A stretch of DNA of 64,000 nt, taken from NCBI GenBank assembly GCA_017480245.1, contig JAFVBA010000012.1, positions 96,562 through 160,561 on the forward strand. Reading direction: 5' to 3'. The position numbers were made by a program, and so were the translations under genes. Positions 1 to 8,600 of this stretch are shown piece by piece; within the stretch, counting starts at the first letter, position 1, and each line of letters starts with the position of its first letter. The notes under the pieces were generated by a model. The model was not told where the DNA came from, did no database searches, and worked only from the letters and a program-made list of their open reading frames with translations. The stretch is from Bacteroidales bacterium (GTDB lineage Bacteria > Bacteroidota > Bacteroidia > Bacteroidales > P3).

Positions 1-958
1 GCATAGCAGCAAGCATATTGCCGTAAATGTCATTCAATGAACCGACTTTCTTAGAAAGTGCATTAACTTGTTCTTTATATTTAAGAACATTCTCTGCTGT
101 ATCTGCAAAGTTTGTAACAAGATTGTCTATTCTTTCCTGAACATTCTTCGTTGCCTCCAATTGTGCAGAAGAATTTTGGATTTGCATTTCATACAATGCG
201 TTAATTGAAGAAAGACTTGACGCCATTGTCTTCAATTCATCTATGTAAGAAGCATCTCCTACGGACAATGTATTTGCTGTTTCTTTGTAAATATTTGCCA
301 AAGTAGATACTGCACTCGTAGCTTCTTGAACAGACGCCAAATATTCACCTGAAGCCAATAAGTCTTTGTTCAAATAATCTGCAGTCTTCTTGTAAGCAGC
401 AGTCAATCCAGTAACTTGAGTTGAAGCCTCGCCAACATTCTTAATAAATGTCTCAGATGTTTCGGCAGCCTTAGCAACAGAACCCAATCCATTGGTTGTT
501 TCAGCCAAATTTTGAAGACCTTTACCCAAACTTTCAATCAATTCAGGTCCGATTTTAGCATCTTCTAACATCTTATCCAACTCTTGTGTAGCACTTGCAC
601 TGCCACCACCGCCAAGAACGATGTCTCCGCCACCTTCAACAGTGATACCACCTAAGCCGTTTCTCTTTGCTGTAGCTTCTTCTCTTCTCTGTTGTTTTTC
701 TTCTTCGGTAAGATCTTCCATTCCTGCCAATTCAGGATAAGCCAATGACCAATCGTATTCTACATGCAAAGGTTCAAATGCCGATGCAAAGAATATCAGA
801 GACTCAATACCCATACCGATAATCAACATAGGCGTTGCACCTGGCCAGTGTTGAATTTTAAACAAGGCACCTACGATAACTATTGATGCACCCCAACCGT
901 ACAATTTAGCTGTAATCTGTTTGTACGTCTTACTTCTAACAAAACTGTCTATACCCAT
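1..958 (-). CDS. gldL: GldL/PorL, T9SS inner-membrane motor protein (3' end outside window)
   Basis: GldL and GldM form the proton-driven inner-membrane motor of the type IX secretion system. The ATG is at 958 and the frame stays open to base 2, giving at least 319 residues, so the C-terminus is cut by the window edge. The N-terminus has the family pattern: a short cytoplasmic start, then two membrane helices at about residues 20-38 and 45-62. These include the typical GALFKIQHWPGA stretch and the MGIESLIFFASAFEP segment, which carries the conserved membrane Glu. The rest is a long Ala/Thr/Glu-rich helical cytoplasmic region. It follows gldK on the same strand after 157 bp, the usual porP-K-L-M-N order, so gldM and gldN are expected just left of the window. 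The reading is direct; the motor role comes from the family. Confidence 0.93.
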   Translation of the reverse strand, partial: MGIDSFVRSKTYKQITAKLYGWGASIVIVGALFKIQHWPGATPMLIIGMGIESLIFFASAFEPLHVEYDWSLAYPELAGMEDLTEEEKQQRREEATAKRNGLGGITVEGGGDIVLGGGGSASATQELDKMLEDAKIGPELIESLGKGLQNLAETTNGLGSVAKAAETSETFIKNVGEASTQVTGLTAAYKKTADYLNKDLLASGEYLASVQEATSAVSTLANIYKETANTLSVGDASYIDELKTMASSLSSINALYEMQIQNSSAQLEATKNVQERIDNLVTNFADTAENVLKYKEQVNALSKKVGSLNDIYGNMLAAM

Positions 959-1115
959 AATAAAATTAGTTTTTAATTGTTTTTTAGTTATTGTTTATTG
1001 ATTTATTTAATTTTTTATCTTCTATTTCTTCTCTTATTCTACCAGAATAAACTGGCTGTCAATTATATTTGATTTTGCAAGCCGATTAATCCGTAGTGTA
1101 TTTCTTTATATAATC

Positions 1116-2495
1116 CTATTTGTTATATACATTTGAAGATGTTTTTGGATTATCACCTCTTACACGTCCCAAATATGTTTGCACACAACGGAAACCGATA
1201 TAACTCTTTCCTGTATCTTGATACTCGTAAGAACGAGTAGATGTTTGAATAAAGAATTTACTGTCTTTCCAAGAACCTCCTCGGATAACTTTTCTCTTCA
1301 TAATTATATCTTCATCGTCTGCAGCACGGTAAAGGTTATATTGATTCAAATCATGTGCAAAATCATAAGCAGATTCGTTATAAGCATCAGCACACCATTC
1401 GGAAACATTACCTGCCATATCGTAAAGACCAAAATTATTAGGAGCATAATGAGCAACAACTATCGTAGTAGCGCCGCCATCTCCGTCATAAGCACCACGT
1501 AAAGGTTTATAATTAGCTAAGAAACATCCTCTGCCATTATTAACATAAGGTCCGCCCCAAGGATAAGGAGAACCATCAACTCCACCTCTTGCTGCATATT
1601 CCCATTCAGCCTCAGTCGGCAAACGGAAATCACCCATACGAGCATAATCATTTCTTTCCAAATAATCATTCATCTGAGTTGTTCTCCACCATGAAAAAGC
1701 CTGAGCCTGCATATAACTAACGCCAACAACAGGATAGTTATCATATTTAGGATGGTCAAAATAAGAACGAGTAGCTTCATCATTATATGAATAAGCATAA
1801 TCATGAATCCAGCAAAGAGTGTCAGGATAAATATTTATCTTTTCTTTCTGAATAAGATTCTTTCTTGCTCCTCTCAACTGTGCAGGACGATTGTTAAAAC
1901 CAGAACCTCTATACTCATGATTTGCCTGTTCTGCATCAAAATCTTTCTCTGCAGCTGCATGGTAATCAATCCATGTGTATTCATATATCATCTTAGCAGC
2001 ATCTAACTGCTGTTTATTATAAAATCTTTCGTCAGATTTAATATACAAATCGGATAAAGCCTCTCTTTCATCCTCACTCTTATTATTATCCCAATTGATT
2101 TTTGCTTTCCAATTGATAAGCGGAGTCTCTAAATCCTGTCCCCATTGGTCAGCTTCTATCAAATAAGTCTCAGGAGAAACTTCGCCCAACAATCTATAAG
2201 CAAGAGAATCTCTTACCCAATAAACAAATTGACGATATTCATTGTTAGTAATCTCTGTTTCGTCCATCCAGAAAGATTGTACTTGAACAGTTTTAGGTGC
2301 AAACGCAAAATTATGATTAACATCCTCATCGGCACTTCCCATAGTAAAACTACCTTGAGGAACATCAACCATACCATACGGTTGCATATCCATAGTTTTC
2401 GGTCTTTCTTGAACTCCTATCAATTCTCCATTGTCCGAACTGCCGCAACTTACCATTACCATTGCCGTTGCTACTAACAAAACTAACTTTTTCAT
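1116..2495 (-). CDS. gldK: GldK/PorK, T9SS outer-membrane-associated lipoprotein
   Basis: GldK forms, with GldN, the periplasmic ring of the type IX secretion system attached to the outer membrane. The 459-residue protein starts with a lipoprotein signal peptide whose lipobox Cys is at about residue 17 (MVMVSCGSS). Residues 45-440 form a formylglycine-generating-enzyme/sulfatase-modifying-factor fold, recognisable by VPQGSFTMGS, LPTEAEWEYAARGG, NNFGLYDMAGNVSEWC and RGGSWKD. GldK proteins keep this fold as a scaffold rather than an enzyme. It lies between porP (194 bp upstream) and gldL (157 bp downstream) on the same strand, the standard T9SS order. The ATG is chosen because the signal peptide follows immediately. 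Confidence 0.95.
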   Translation of the reverse strand: MKKLVLLVATAMVMVSCGSSDNGELIGVQERPKTMDMQPYGMVDVPQGSFTMGSADEDVNHNFAFAPKTVQVQSFWMDETEITNNEYRQFVYWVRDSLAYRLLGEVSPETYLIEADQWGQDLETPLINWKAKINWDNNKSEDEREALSDLYIKSDERFYNKQQLDAAKMIYEYTWIDYHAAAEKDFDAEQANHEYRGSGFNNRPAQLRGARKNLIQKEKINIYPDTLCWIHDYAYSYNDEATRSYFDHPKYDNYPVVGVSYMQAQAFSWWRTTQMNDYLERNDYARMGDFRLPTEAEWEYAARGGVDGSPYPWGGPYVNNGRGCFLANYKPLRGAYDGDGGATTIVVAHYAPNNFGLYDMAGNVSEWCADAYNESAYDFAHDLNQYNLYRAADDEDIIMKRKVIRGGSWKDSKFFIQTSTRSYEYQDTGKSYIGFRCVQTYLGRVRGDNPKTSSNVYNK

Positions 2496-2689
2496 ATCCT
2501 TATCTCCTAAATTTTATCAAATCTTTATACTTTCTTTATTTTTACGGTCAATTTGTGTTTTTGGTTTCATTTTTCATTAAAATAATGATTTATATATCCT
2601 CAACGTCAAATTAACACTACATCTTAATTATACAATAATACAACTTACTTTATTACTCACAAATCTTACTTCCATTTTGAAAACAAACA

Positions 2690-3700
2690 TTACATGTAAA
2701 TCGTATTTTTGTAACTTGTCGGTCGCTTAGGAGAGGTTTCTAATTTGAAGCACCATCTCAAAAAGACTTCAAAAGAACCTGTTCCTTGAGTCGATACTCT
2801 TGATGTTGGAATATCATATGATAAACCAACTTTAAAATCTTTTACGGTAAAACCTCCTAACAACATTACAGCATCATCTATTCTGTAAGACAAACCTCCC
2901 CAAATCTTATGTTCATATTCGGCAAGTAAAGAGGCATCTATTTGATATGCAGATGATGATGCAAAATCTGTTTTCAATAATGCCGACGGTAATAATCGCC
3001 AAGAAGGATAATCCGGCATAGTCCATTCATATCCAGCAAGCACATAATAAAATCTTCTATTATTCCATTTAAGTTTATCGCTTTTTGTTTCCATTATCTT
3101 ACTGGTTGCAAGACCTAAATAAACTTTTCCCGGAACCTGATAATAAATACCTAAGCCCAAATCAAACAACATATCTTCTTTATCTAAATTATTCAACACA
3201 GGATCGGTTGTTTGTTTTGGTTGATCATCGGTTCCCCATTGATCTGATCCAATTAAATTACTGTTATCTAATGAAGCATTGAACAATTGGGCTTCTATAC
3301 CTATTGCTAAATTACCCGTAGGTAACTGAAAACGATATGCATAATCCAATTTTATATATGTATTGTCGTAATATCCTATTTTATCTGAAATAAATGTTGC
3401 ACCTATACCACCATGTAAGAATTTAACTGGCATATCAAAGGAAATATTCATAGTTTCTCCCTTAGAAGCAGAAGAGTTTTGGCCGTTATCCGTCAATTTT
3501 AACCCCATCCATTGTTCTCTAAAGAATCCTGTAACACAAATAGCTCCATTACTGCCAGCATACCCTGGGTTATAGGACAATCTATTAAACATATACTGAG
3601 TAAAATGAGGTTCCTGTTGTGCATGCAAAGAAACACTACACGTAACCGAAATTATCAGAAATGATACTATTATAATAAATATATTCTTTATCCTTATCAT
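2690..3700 (-). CDS. porP: PorP/SprF family type IX secretion outer-membrane protein
   Basis: PorP/SprF proteins are outer-membrane barrel proteins of the T9SS; paralogues are often dedicated to type-B sorted cargo. The 336-residue product has a signal peptide ending near HAQQ, followed by the family signature HFTQYMFNRLSYNPGYAGS. Alternating aromatic/glycine beta strands continue to the C-terminus, as expected for a barrel. Its place directly upstream of gldK and gldL is that of the core operon copy (porP) rather than a cargo-linked sprF. A Bacteroidota -7 element lies at 3748-3755, about 50 bp before the ATG, so transcription of the T9SS operon may start here. A paralogous SprF role cannot be excluded. 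Confidence 0.92.
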   Translation of the reverse strand: MIRIKNIFIIIVSFLIISVTCSVSLHAQQEPHFTQYMFNRLSYNPGYAGSNGAICVTGFFREQWMGLKLTDNGQNSSASKGETMNISFDMPVKFLHGGIGATFISDKIGYYDNTYIKLDYAYRFQLPTGNLAIGIEAQLFNASLDNSNLIGSDQWGTDDQPKQTTDPVLNNLDKEDMLFDLGLGIYYQVPGKVYLGLATSKIMETKSDKLKWNNRRFYYVLAGYEWTMPDYPSWRLLPSALLKTDFASSSAYQIDASLLAEYEHKIWGGLSYRIDDAVMLLGGFTVKDFKVGLSYDIPTSRVSTQGTGSFEVFLRWCFKLETSPKRPTSYKNTIYM

Positions 3701-3747
3701 AAAAACATTACAAATTTTTGTTCTCTTCTATATAGAAAGAGATTGTG

Positions 3748-3755
3748 CAAAATTA
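3748..3755 (-). promoter_or_regulatory. Bacteroidota -7 element upstream of porP
   Basis: The minus strand reads TAATTTTG, an exact TAnnTTTG match, about 50 bp upstream of the porP ATG. No clear TTTG sits at the -33 position, so this is weaker than the other promoters listed here. Confidence 0.45.
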
Positions 3756-3868
3756 AAGATTTTTTCTCATTAATTAATACTAAAACTTCATTTTTTTGCA
3801 TTATTTTTTTCATTTTTTATTTTATTATCCAAATTATTAACTAATAATCAATTATTTAAACTATTAAT

Positions 3869-4597
3869 TTACATTTCTTTCTTTTTTATTAGATGTGCAA
3901 GAGGATACATCTTTTTAAGTTCATTTATTGCCAAATTAGCAGCATTTTCTGTCGGAAACGGTCCGATATTTATATAATAAAATTTTTCATTATATATCTT
4001 CTCTGCAGACATCATTCTTTTATATTGTTCAGGAAGATTATCCTGTATCTTTTTTACATTTTTTTCTCCTTCAACCGTTTTTAACCTTACGTAATATTGA
4101 TATTCAGATATAACTTTACGTTCTGTAATTAATGAATCTATATAAGCAACTCTTTCACTATCAACGACCAATCCTTCAGCAAACATTGCATTTTGTTGAT
4201 TCCATATATCTATGTAATCTTTCCCTAAAACTTCTATAGTAACTGTTTCGGAACCATTAAGACTTATTTTATCTGCTGCACTTTTTGATAAATCAATTAT
4301 ACCATTTCTTCCGCAACGATCATTAATTTTAACCAAAACACTTTTTCCTGTACGATTATTTGTCACTTTTACTATTGTATGTAAGGGTAACGTCCTGTGT
4401 GCTGCAGTATATAATTTTTGAGAAAATAATTCTCCGCTGGAAGTTCGTCTATTTTCAAATTTATTATGATAATACGTTCCTCTACAAGTAAAAATATTCT
4501 CTTTAGATTGCGCATAAATTGTACTACAGAATAAAAGAAGTATCGTTAATCCTGTAATAAAAATCCTATTTACTGTCTTTAAACTTAATTTTACCAT
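3869..4597 (-). CDS. RlpA-like double-psi beta-barrel protein with SPOR-like C-terminus
   Basis: RlpA-type proteins act in the periplasm on or near septal peptidoglycan. This 242-residue product has a signal peptide (residues 1-30, ending IYAQ). A double-psi beta-barrel follows at about 38-125, with the family motifs GTYYHNKFENRRTSSGE, AAHRTLPLHTIVKVTN and NDRCGRNGIIDLSKSAA, which contains the conserved Asp. Residues 165-240 resemble a SPOR domain (YYINIGPFPTENAANLAINELK), which binds denuded glycan. The start overlaps the end of kdsC by 7 bases, so the gene is translationally coupled as the last member of the lptB-hldD-kdsC operon. Lytic transglycosylase activity is known only for some family members and cannot be judged here. 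Confidence 0.85.
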   Translation of the reverse strand: MVKLSLKTVNRIFITGLTILLLFCSTIYAQSKENIFTCRGTYYHNKFENRRTSSGELFSQKLYTAAHRTLPLHTIVKVTNNRTGKSVLVKINDRCGRNGIIDLSKSAADKISLNGSETVTIEVLGKDYIDIWNQQNAMFAEGLVVDSERVAYIDSLITERKVISEYQYYVRLKTVEGEKNVKKIQDNLPEQYKRMMSAEKIYNEKFYYINIGPFPTENAANLAINELKKMYPLAHLIKKKEM

Positions 4598-5109
4598 TCC
4601 TTTGAATCTTCGTTAAACCATTTGTTGTGCAACTTTAATACTTGCTCAACAATATCCCTAACACAACCTTGCCCTCCTTTTTTATCCGAAATATAATCTG
4701 CAATTTGTTTTATCTCACAAGCGGCATCTGCAGGACAAGTTGCCACTCCTACATTCTGCATTATATCATAATCCGGAATATCATCCCCCATATATAAAAT
4801 ATTTTTGCGTTCAAGATTATGTTCTTTGCAATATTTATAATATATCTCTAATTTATTGCCAGCAGATATAAATACATCTCTCACCCCTAACATTCTCATT
4901 CGGGTTTCTATACTTTTACCGCTACCTCCTGAGATTATAACTATATTATATCCTTTTTTTATAGCATACTGTATAGCATAACCATCCTTTACATTACCGC
5001 TACGCATTATAATATCATCATTTGCAGTATAAATATAACCGTCACTGATTACTCCGTCGTAATCAAAAATGAACGTATTTATATCCTTTAATTTTACTTT
5101 ATAATTCAT
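4591..5109 (-). CDS. kdsC: KdsC-type HAD phosphatase (KDO-8-phosphate phosphatase)
   Basis: KdsC removes phosphate from 3-deoxy-D-manno-octulosonate 8-phosphate in lipopolysaccharide core synthesis. The 172-residue size is normal for this cap-less HAD family. The HAD motifs are present: FDYDGVISDG with the nucleophile and acid/base Asp pair at about residues 15 and 17, ISGG for motif II, and GDDIPDYDIM for motif IV. The KKGGQGCVRDIVEQVL segment near the end is the family's C-terminal tail. It sits one base after hldD and overlaps rlpA, within an envelope operon. A general HAD sugar phosphatase is the only alternative, and the neighbours favour KdsC. Confidence 0.88.
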   Translation of the reverse strand: MNYKVKLKDINTFIFDYDGVISDGYIYTANDDIIMRSGNVKDGYAIQYAIKKGYNIVIISGGSGKSIETRMRMLGVRDVFISAGNKLEIYYKYCKEHNLERKNILYMGDDIPDYDIMQNVGVATCPADAACEIKQIADYISDKKGGQGCVRDIVEQVLKLHNKWFNEDSKEW

Positions 5110-5110
5110 A

Positions 5111-6076
5111 TTAATAATATAAATGATTAATTAAATAATTCTGCACGTAATCTTTCACACCTTCTTCTAAAGAATAGAATTTTTCAGAATAACCAACGTG
5201 TCTTAACTTATTTATTTTAGCTTCTGTAAAATATTGATATTTATCTCTAATATCCTCAGGCATAGATATAAATTCTATATTCACATTTCTATTCATAGCA
5301 ACAAAAGTATTCTTTGCCAAATCCCAGAAACTCCTTGCATGACCGGTTCCTATGTTATAAATATCACTTTTAGGTTTATTAACCATAAAAAAATACATAA
5401 CATCAACCAAATCCTTTACATAAACAAAATCTCTTAACTGCCAACCATCTTCATATCCTTCTTTATATGATTTAAACAAACAAACTTTACCACTATTATT
5501 TATTTGATTAAAAGCATGCAGAATAACAGAAGCCATTCTCTGTTTATGATATTCATTGGGTCCATAAACATTAAAGAATTTCAACCCTGCCCAAAAAGGA
5601 GGTCTCTTTTCTTGTTTCAATTGCCATAAATCAAACTCTTGTTTTGACTTTCCGTATAAATTCAACGGCTGTAATTTAGGTATAATAGTCAAATCATCAT
5701 CATATTCTTGTTCTCCCGCACCATAAGTTGCAGCTGATGATGCATATATTAAAGGAATATCATTCTCTGAACAAATTTTCCAAATCTGTTTTGTATAATT
5801 CAAATTCAATCTTTCCAAAACTGTCCAACTTAATTCCGTAGTAGCAGAGCGAGCTCCTAAATGATAAAATTCATTTATTTTATTTGCATTCTCTGAAAAC
5901 CAAGTCAAAAAATCTTCTCTATCAATTTTTTCTATATATTGTTTATTTTCCCAATTAGCTCTTCTATCCTCTTTTGTAAAATCATCAACGATAATTATAT
6001 CATTAACACCCTCTCTATTGAGTTTGCCAACCATACAACTTCCAATAAATCCTGCTGCTCCAGTTACTACTCTCAT
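5111..6076 (-). CDS. hldD: ADP-L-glycero-D-manno-heptose-6-epimerase
   Basis: HldD epimerises ADP-D-glycero-D-manno-heptose to the L-glycero form used in the lipopolysaccharide inner core. The 321-residue protein is a short-chain dehydrogenase/epimerase. It has the NAD(P)-binding TGAAGFIGS at residues 5-13, VDDFTKEDRRANW near residue 31, the SSAATYGAG serine motif near 112 and the catalytic Tyr-Lys pair in LNLYGKSK near 138. The later PNEYHKQRMASV and QLRDFVYVKD segments are typical of HldD. It is 16 bp downstream of the deacetylase-like gene and 1 bp upstream of kdsC. Confidence 0.94.
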   Translation of the reverse strand: MRVVTGAAGFIGSCMVGKLNREGVNDIIIVDDFTKEDRRANWENKQYIEKIDREDFLTWFSENANKINEFYHLGARSATTELSWTVLERLNLNYTKQIWKICSENDIPLIYASSAATYGAGEQEYDDDLTIIPKLQPLNLYGKSKQEFDLWQLKQEKRPPFWAGLKFFNVYGPNEYHKQRMASVILHAFNQINNSGKVCLFKSYKEGYEDGWQLRDFVYVKDLVDVMYFFMVNKPKSDIYNIGTGHARSFWDLAKNTFVAMNRNVNIEFISMPEDIRDKYQYFTEAKINKLRHVGYSEKFYSLEEGVKDYVQNYLINHLYY

Positions 6077-6092
6077 TTTCCTACTTCAAGTT

Positions 6093-7406
6093 TTAAAGAT
6101 TTTCTATATACCTTATCTGTTTCTCAAATAACGTTCTCCAACCTTGCCATTGTTCATAATCTGACAAAGATTCGTTATGCCATAAACTTATAAACACTCC
6201 ATTAACCTGTTTCACCTCATCAATCAACTCTTTTATTCTTTCCCAAGAACTATCTTCCGTAAGAGATAATCCATTCTTTAATGCCACATCCATAAATGCA
6301 AAAGGATGAACTTTTAATTTAGTTTCGCAATCCCTGTCTAAGTCATAAAAATTATAAGGTGTACATATACCGGCACGAAATCCTATACAATCCGAATACC
6401 CCATAGAATACTCATCCGTAATACCGTTATCTGCCATCTCATTATAAGATTGAGGCAACGAAAATCTCAAATAATGAAAACGTGATGCCAAAACTTTCTT
6501 ATGAATAAGAGAAGTCATCATCTTTATTTGCCGTGTTATCTCTTGAGGATATTCAATTGAATAATACGAAGGATGGATTCCTATCTGTGAATAATCACTT
6601 AAATTCTTTACAAGCAACTGAAAAGAACGGTTATAAGGCGATGTATTTTTGTCAAATTTAGAATGAGTTCCGAAAAGAAAGAAGAAAATTGTATGAAGTT
6701 TGTATTTAGTAACATTTTGTAAGATATAATCAAAGCAATTGTAAGGGTCTTCGTCCAAATTACATAAAATCTTAAATCTCTGCAAGCATTTTTTAAAATC
6801 TCTATGCAATATATCACGCATAAATCCTCCAACAGTTCTATACAATCCCTTATGTTTGTAACAATATGCCTGATCCACATCTATTGTATTAACAAAAGTA
6901 AATTCTCTTGTTGCAAATTGCAAATCTGGATATTTTTCCAATAATTTTTTCTTCAAAAACTCAGCCCAAATATTAACGACAGGTTTCTCTAAAAACTTTT
7001 TATGCCAAGCAATACTGTCTTTAGCATTAAATCTCAAGTGTTCATCTCGGATAAATGGCAAATACTCTTCATATCTTGAGACCATATAAAAAGTTGCTGC
7101 AAATATATCAAATCCCAACGAATCATCATTGCCATAATTACGGAATATTTTATGAATACCGTCCTCAAAAACATAATCAATGTCCAAGGAATAAATATTA
7201 GTTTCAAAAAGAAGATTATTAGTATTGGATATATGTATTTCGTCATATATTTTACTCTCACAATAAGACAATTTAGCACCACCAAGAGCAATAAACTGTT
7301 CTCTTGATGTGGTTACCATATAATCAACTTGCAATAATTCCTTAAATATTAAGTTGATTGTGTAACCTAATCGATTTGTTTGTTTGTCTATATATATGAG
7401 TAGCAT
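6093..7406 (-). CDS. Polysaccharide deacetylase-family protein (Bacteroidota type)
   Basis: The 437-residue cytosolic-looking protein (no signal peptide) has an N-terminal domain of about 160 residues seen in Bacteroidota homologues. A NodB-like deacetylase barrel follows, with TIDVDQ near residue 171 as the metal-binding Asp motif, FFFLFGTHSKFD near 250 and IGIHPSYYS near 285 as the His motif. Family members remove N- or O-acetyl groups from polysaccharides; the substrate here is unknown. It lies 6 bp downstream of lptB and 16 bp upstream of hldD, so it is probably co-transcribed with lipopolysaccharide genes, which suggests a glycolipid or glycan substrate (inference). Confidence 0.8.
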   Translation of the reverse strand: MLLIYIDKQTNRLGYTINLIFKELLQVDYMVTTSREQFIALGGAKLSYCESKIYDEIHISNTNNLLFETNIYSLDIDYVFEDGIHKIFRNYGNDDSLGFDIFAATFYMVSRYEEYLPFIRDEHLRFNAKDSIAWHKKFLEKPVVNIWAEFLKKKLLEKYPDLQFATREFTFVNTIDVDQAYCYKHKGLYRTVGGFMRDILHRDFKKCLQRFKILCNLDEDPYNCFDYILQNVTKYKLHTIFFFLFGTHSKFDKNTSPYNRSFQLLVKNLSDYSQIGIHPSYYSIEYPQEITRQIKMMTSLIHKKVLASRFHYLRFSLPQSYNEMADNGITDEYSMGYSDCIGFRAGICTPYNFYDLDRDCETKLKVHPFAFMDVALKNGLSLTEDSSWERIKELIDEVKQVNGVFISLWHNESLSDYEQWQGWRTLFEKQIRYIENL

Positions 7407-7412
7407 TTGTTT

Positions 7413-8135
7413 TTACCTTAATTCAAAATTATCTCCTAAATATTTTTTTCTCACTTCTTCATCCGAGGCAAGTTCTTGAGGAGTGCCGCTTTTAAATACC
7501 TGTCCGTCTATAAGCAAATATGCTCTGTTCGTTATGGCAAGAGTTTCATGTACATTGTGGTCAGTAATTAGTACCCCGATATCTTTATCCTTAAGTTTCT
7601 TTACAATATACTGAATATCCTGTACTGCTATAGGATCAACACCTGCGAAAGGTTCGTCCAAAAGTATGAATTTAGGATTAGAAGCTAACGCCCTGGCTAT
7701 TTCAGTTCTTCTTCTCTCACCTCCTGATAATTGATTACCTTTACTTTTCCGAATCTTAGTCAAAGAAAACTCCTCCAACAATTCATTCATTCTTATGTTT
7801 CTCTGCTGAGATGTCATATTTTGAAACTCCAATATTGCCATAATATTGTCTTCCACGCTAAGATTTCTGAAAACTGAAGCTTCCTGAGGTAAATATCCTA
7901 TGCCGTTTTGAGCTCTTTTGTACATAGGCATATCTGTTATCTCTTTATCATCTAAAAATACCTTTCCGGAAAATGGTTTTATCAATCCGACAATCATATA
8001 AAACGTTGTAGTCTTCCCTGCACCGTTAGGACCTAACAGACCTACGATTTCACCTTGATTAACCTCTATTGAGGCTTCTTTAACAACGGTTCTTTTCCTA
8101 TATTTCTTTACAACTTTATCGGTATATAACCTCAT
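7413..8135 (-). CDS. lptB: LptB, lipopolysaccharide export ABC transporter ATPase
   Basis: LptB is the cytoplasmic ATPase that drives lipopolysaccharide from the inner membrane across the Lpt bridge. All ABC motifs are intact in 240 residues: Walker [10 protein letters not shown] near residue 36, the Q-loop in [14 protein letters not shown], the signature LSGGERRR near 138, Walker [13 protein letters not shown] and the switch His in [25 protein letters not shown] is characteristic of LptB rather than of other ABC ATPases. It is the first gene of the minus-strand envelope operon and is divergent from the short gene starting at 8187. Confidence 0.95.
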   Translation of the reverse strand: MRLYTDKVVKKYRKRTVVKEASIEVNQGEIVGLLGPNGAGKTTTFYMIVGLIKPFSGKVFLDDKEITDMPMYKRAQNGIGYLPQEASVFRNLSVEDNIMAILEFQNMTSQQRNIRMNELLEEFSLTKIRKSKGNQLSGGERRRTEIARALASNPKFILLDEPFAGVDPIAVQDIQYIVKKLKDKDIGVLITDHNVHETLAITNRAYLLIDGQVFKSGTPQELASDEEVRKKYLGDNFELR

Positions 8136-8155
8136 AGTTTATCAAGTTTTTTATT

Positions 8156-8163
8156 TATCTTTG
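8156..8163 (+). promoter_or_regulatory. Putative -7 element for the 8187 gene
   Basis: TATCTTTG matches TAnnTTTG and ends 23 bases before the ATG at 8187. No good -33 TTTG was seen, so this is only suggestive. Confidence 0.35.
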
Positions 8164-8186
8164 CATCTTATTAAGTTATTACAATA

Positions 8187-8600
8187 ATGAGCAAATTATT
8201 TAAAATAAAACACTACATATATTATCTAATAAGAGCAAAGGGAGCATTCTCTGTCCATTCTCCGTTTGTATTTACACTGTTTAATAATGTTATTAAACGT
8301 AAAAATGTCCAAAAAGGTTCAAAAAAAGAGCAATTAATTGAAAATATTTATTTGTTTTATCCAAATTTTACAATCATAAACCTATCTGTTAAAACGAATT
8401 ACGAGAATATTTTATCTGTTATCAAAAAACCATACACTATAATTATTTTTCCGGATATTAATTCAAATAAAGAAAACTATCTTACTTGGAAAGAAATCAT
8501 AAATTCAGAAAATAAGTTTATTTCCGTCAATATTTGGCATATCGGATTGTTGATTAATAATCCTAACATCAAACAAAAACAAAATTATATCTTAAAATAA
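8187..8600 (+). CDS. Remnant or core-deleted SAM-methyltransferase-like protein
   Basis: The 137-residue product begins with IRAKGAFSVHSPFVFTLF, the N-terminal signature of a Bacteroidota class I methyltransferase family that is usually about 240-260 residues long (family length from memory). Its end, with PDINSNKENYLTWKEIIN followed by ISVNIWHIGLLI, matches the last strands of the same fold. What is missing is the central Rossmann part with the glycine-rich SAM-binding loop. The gene therefore looks internally deleted by roughly 100 residues without losing frame. It may be a decaying gene or a small protein with a new role. Its 3' end overlaps the convergent 8585-10594 gene by 16 bases. Confidence 0.6.
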   Translation: MSKLFKIKHYIYYLIRAKGAFSVHSPFVFTLFNNVIKRKNVQKGSKKEQLIENIYLFYPNFTIINLSVKTNYENILSVIKKPYTIIIFPDINSNKENYLTWKEIINSENKFISVNIWHIGLLINNPNIKQKQNYILK

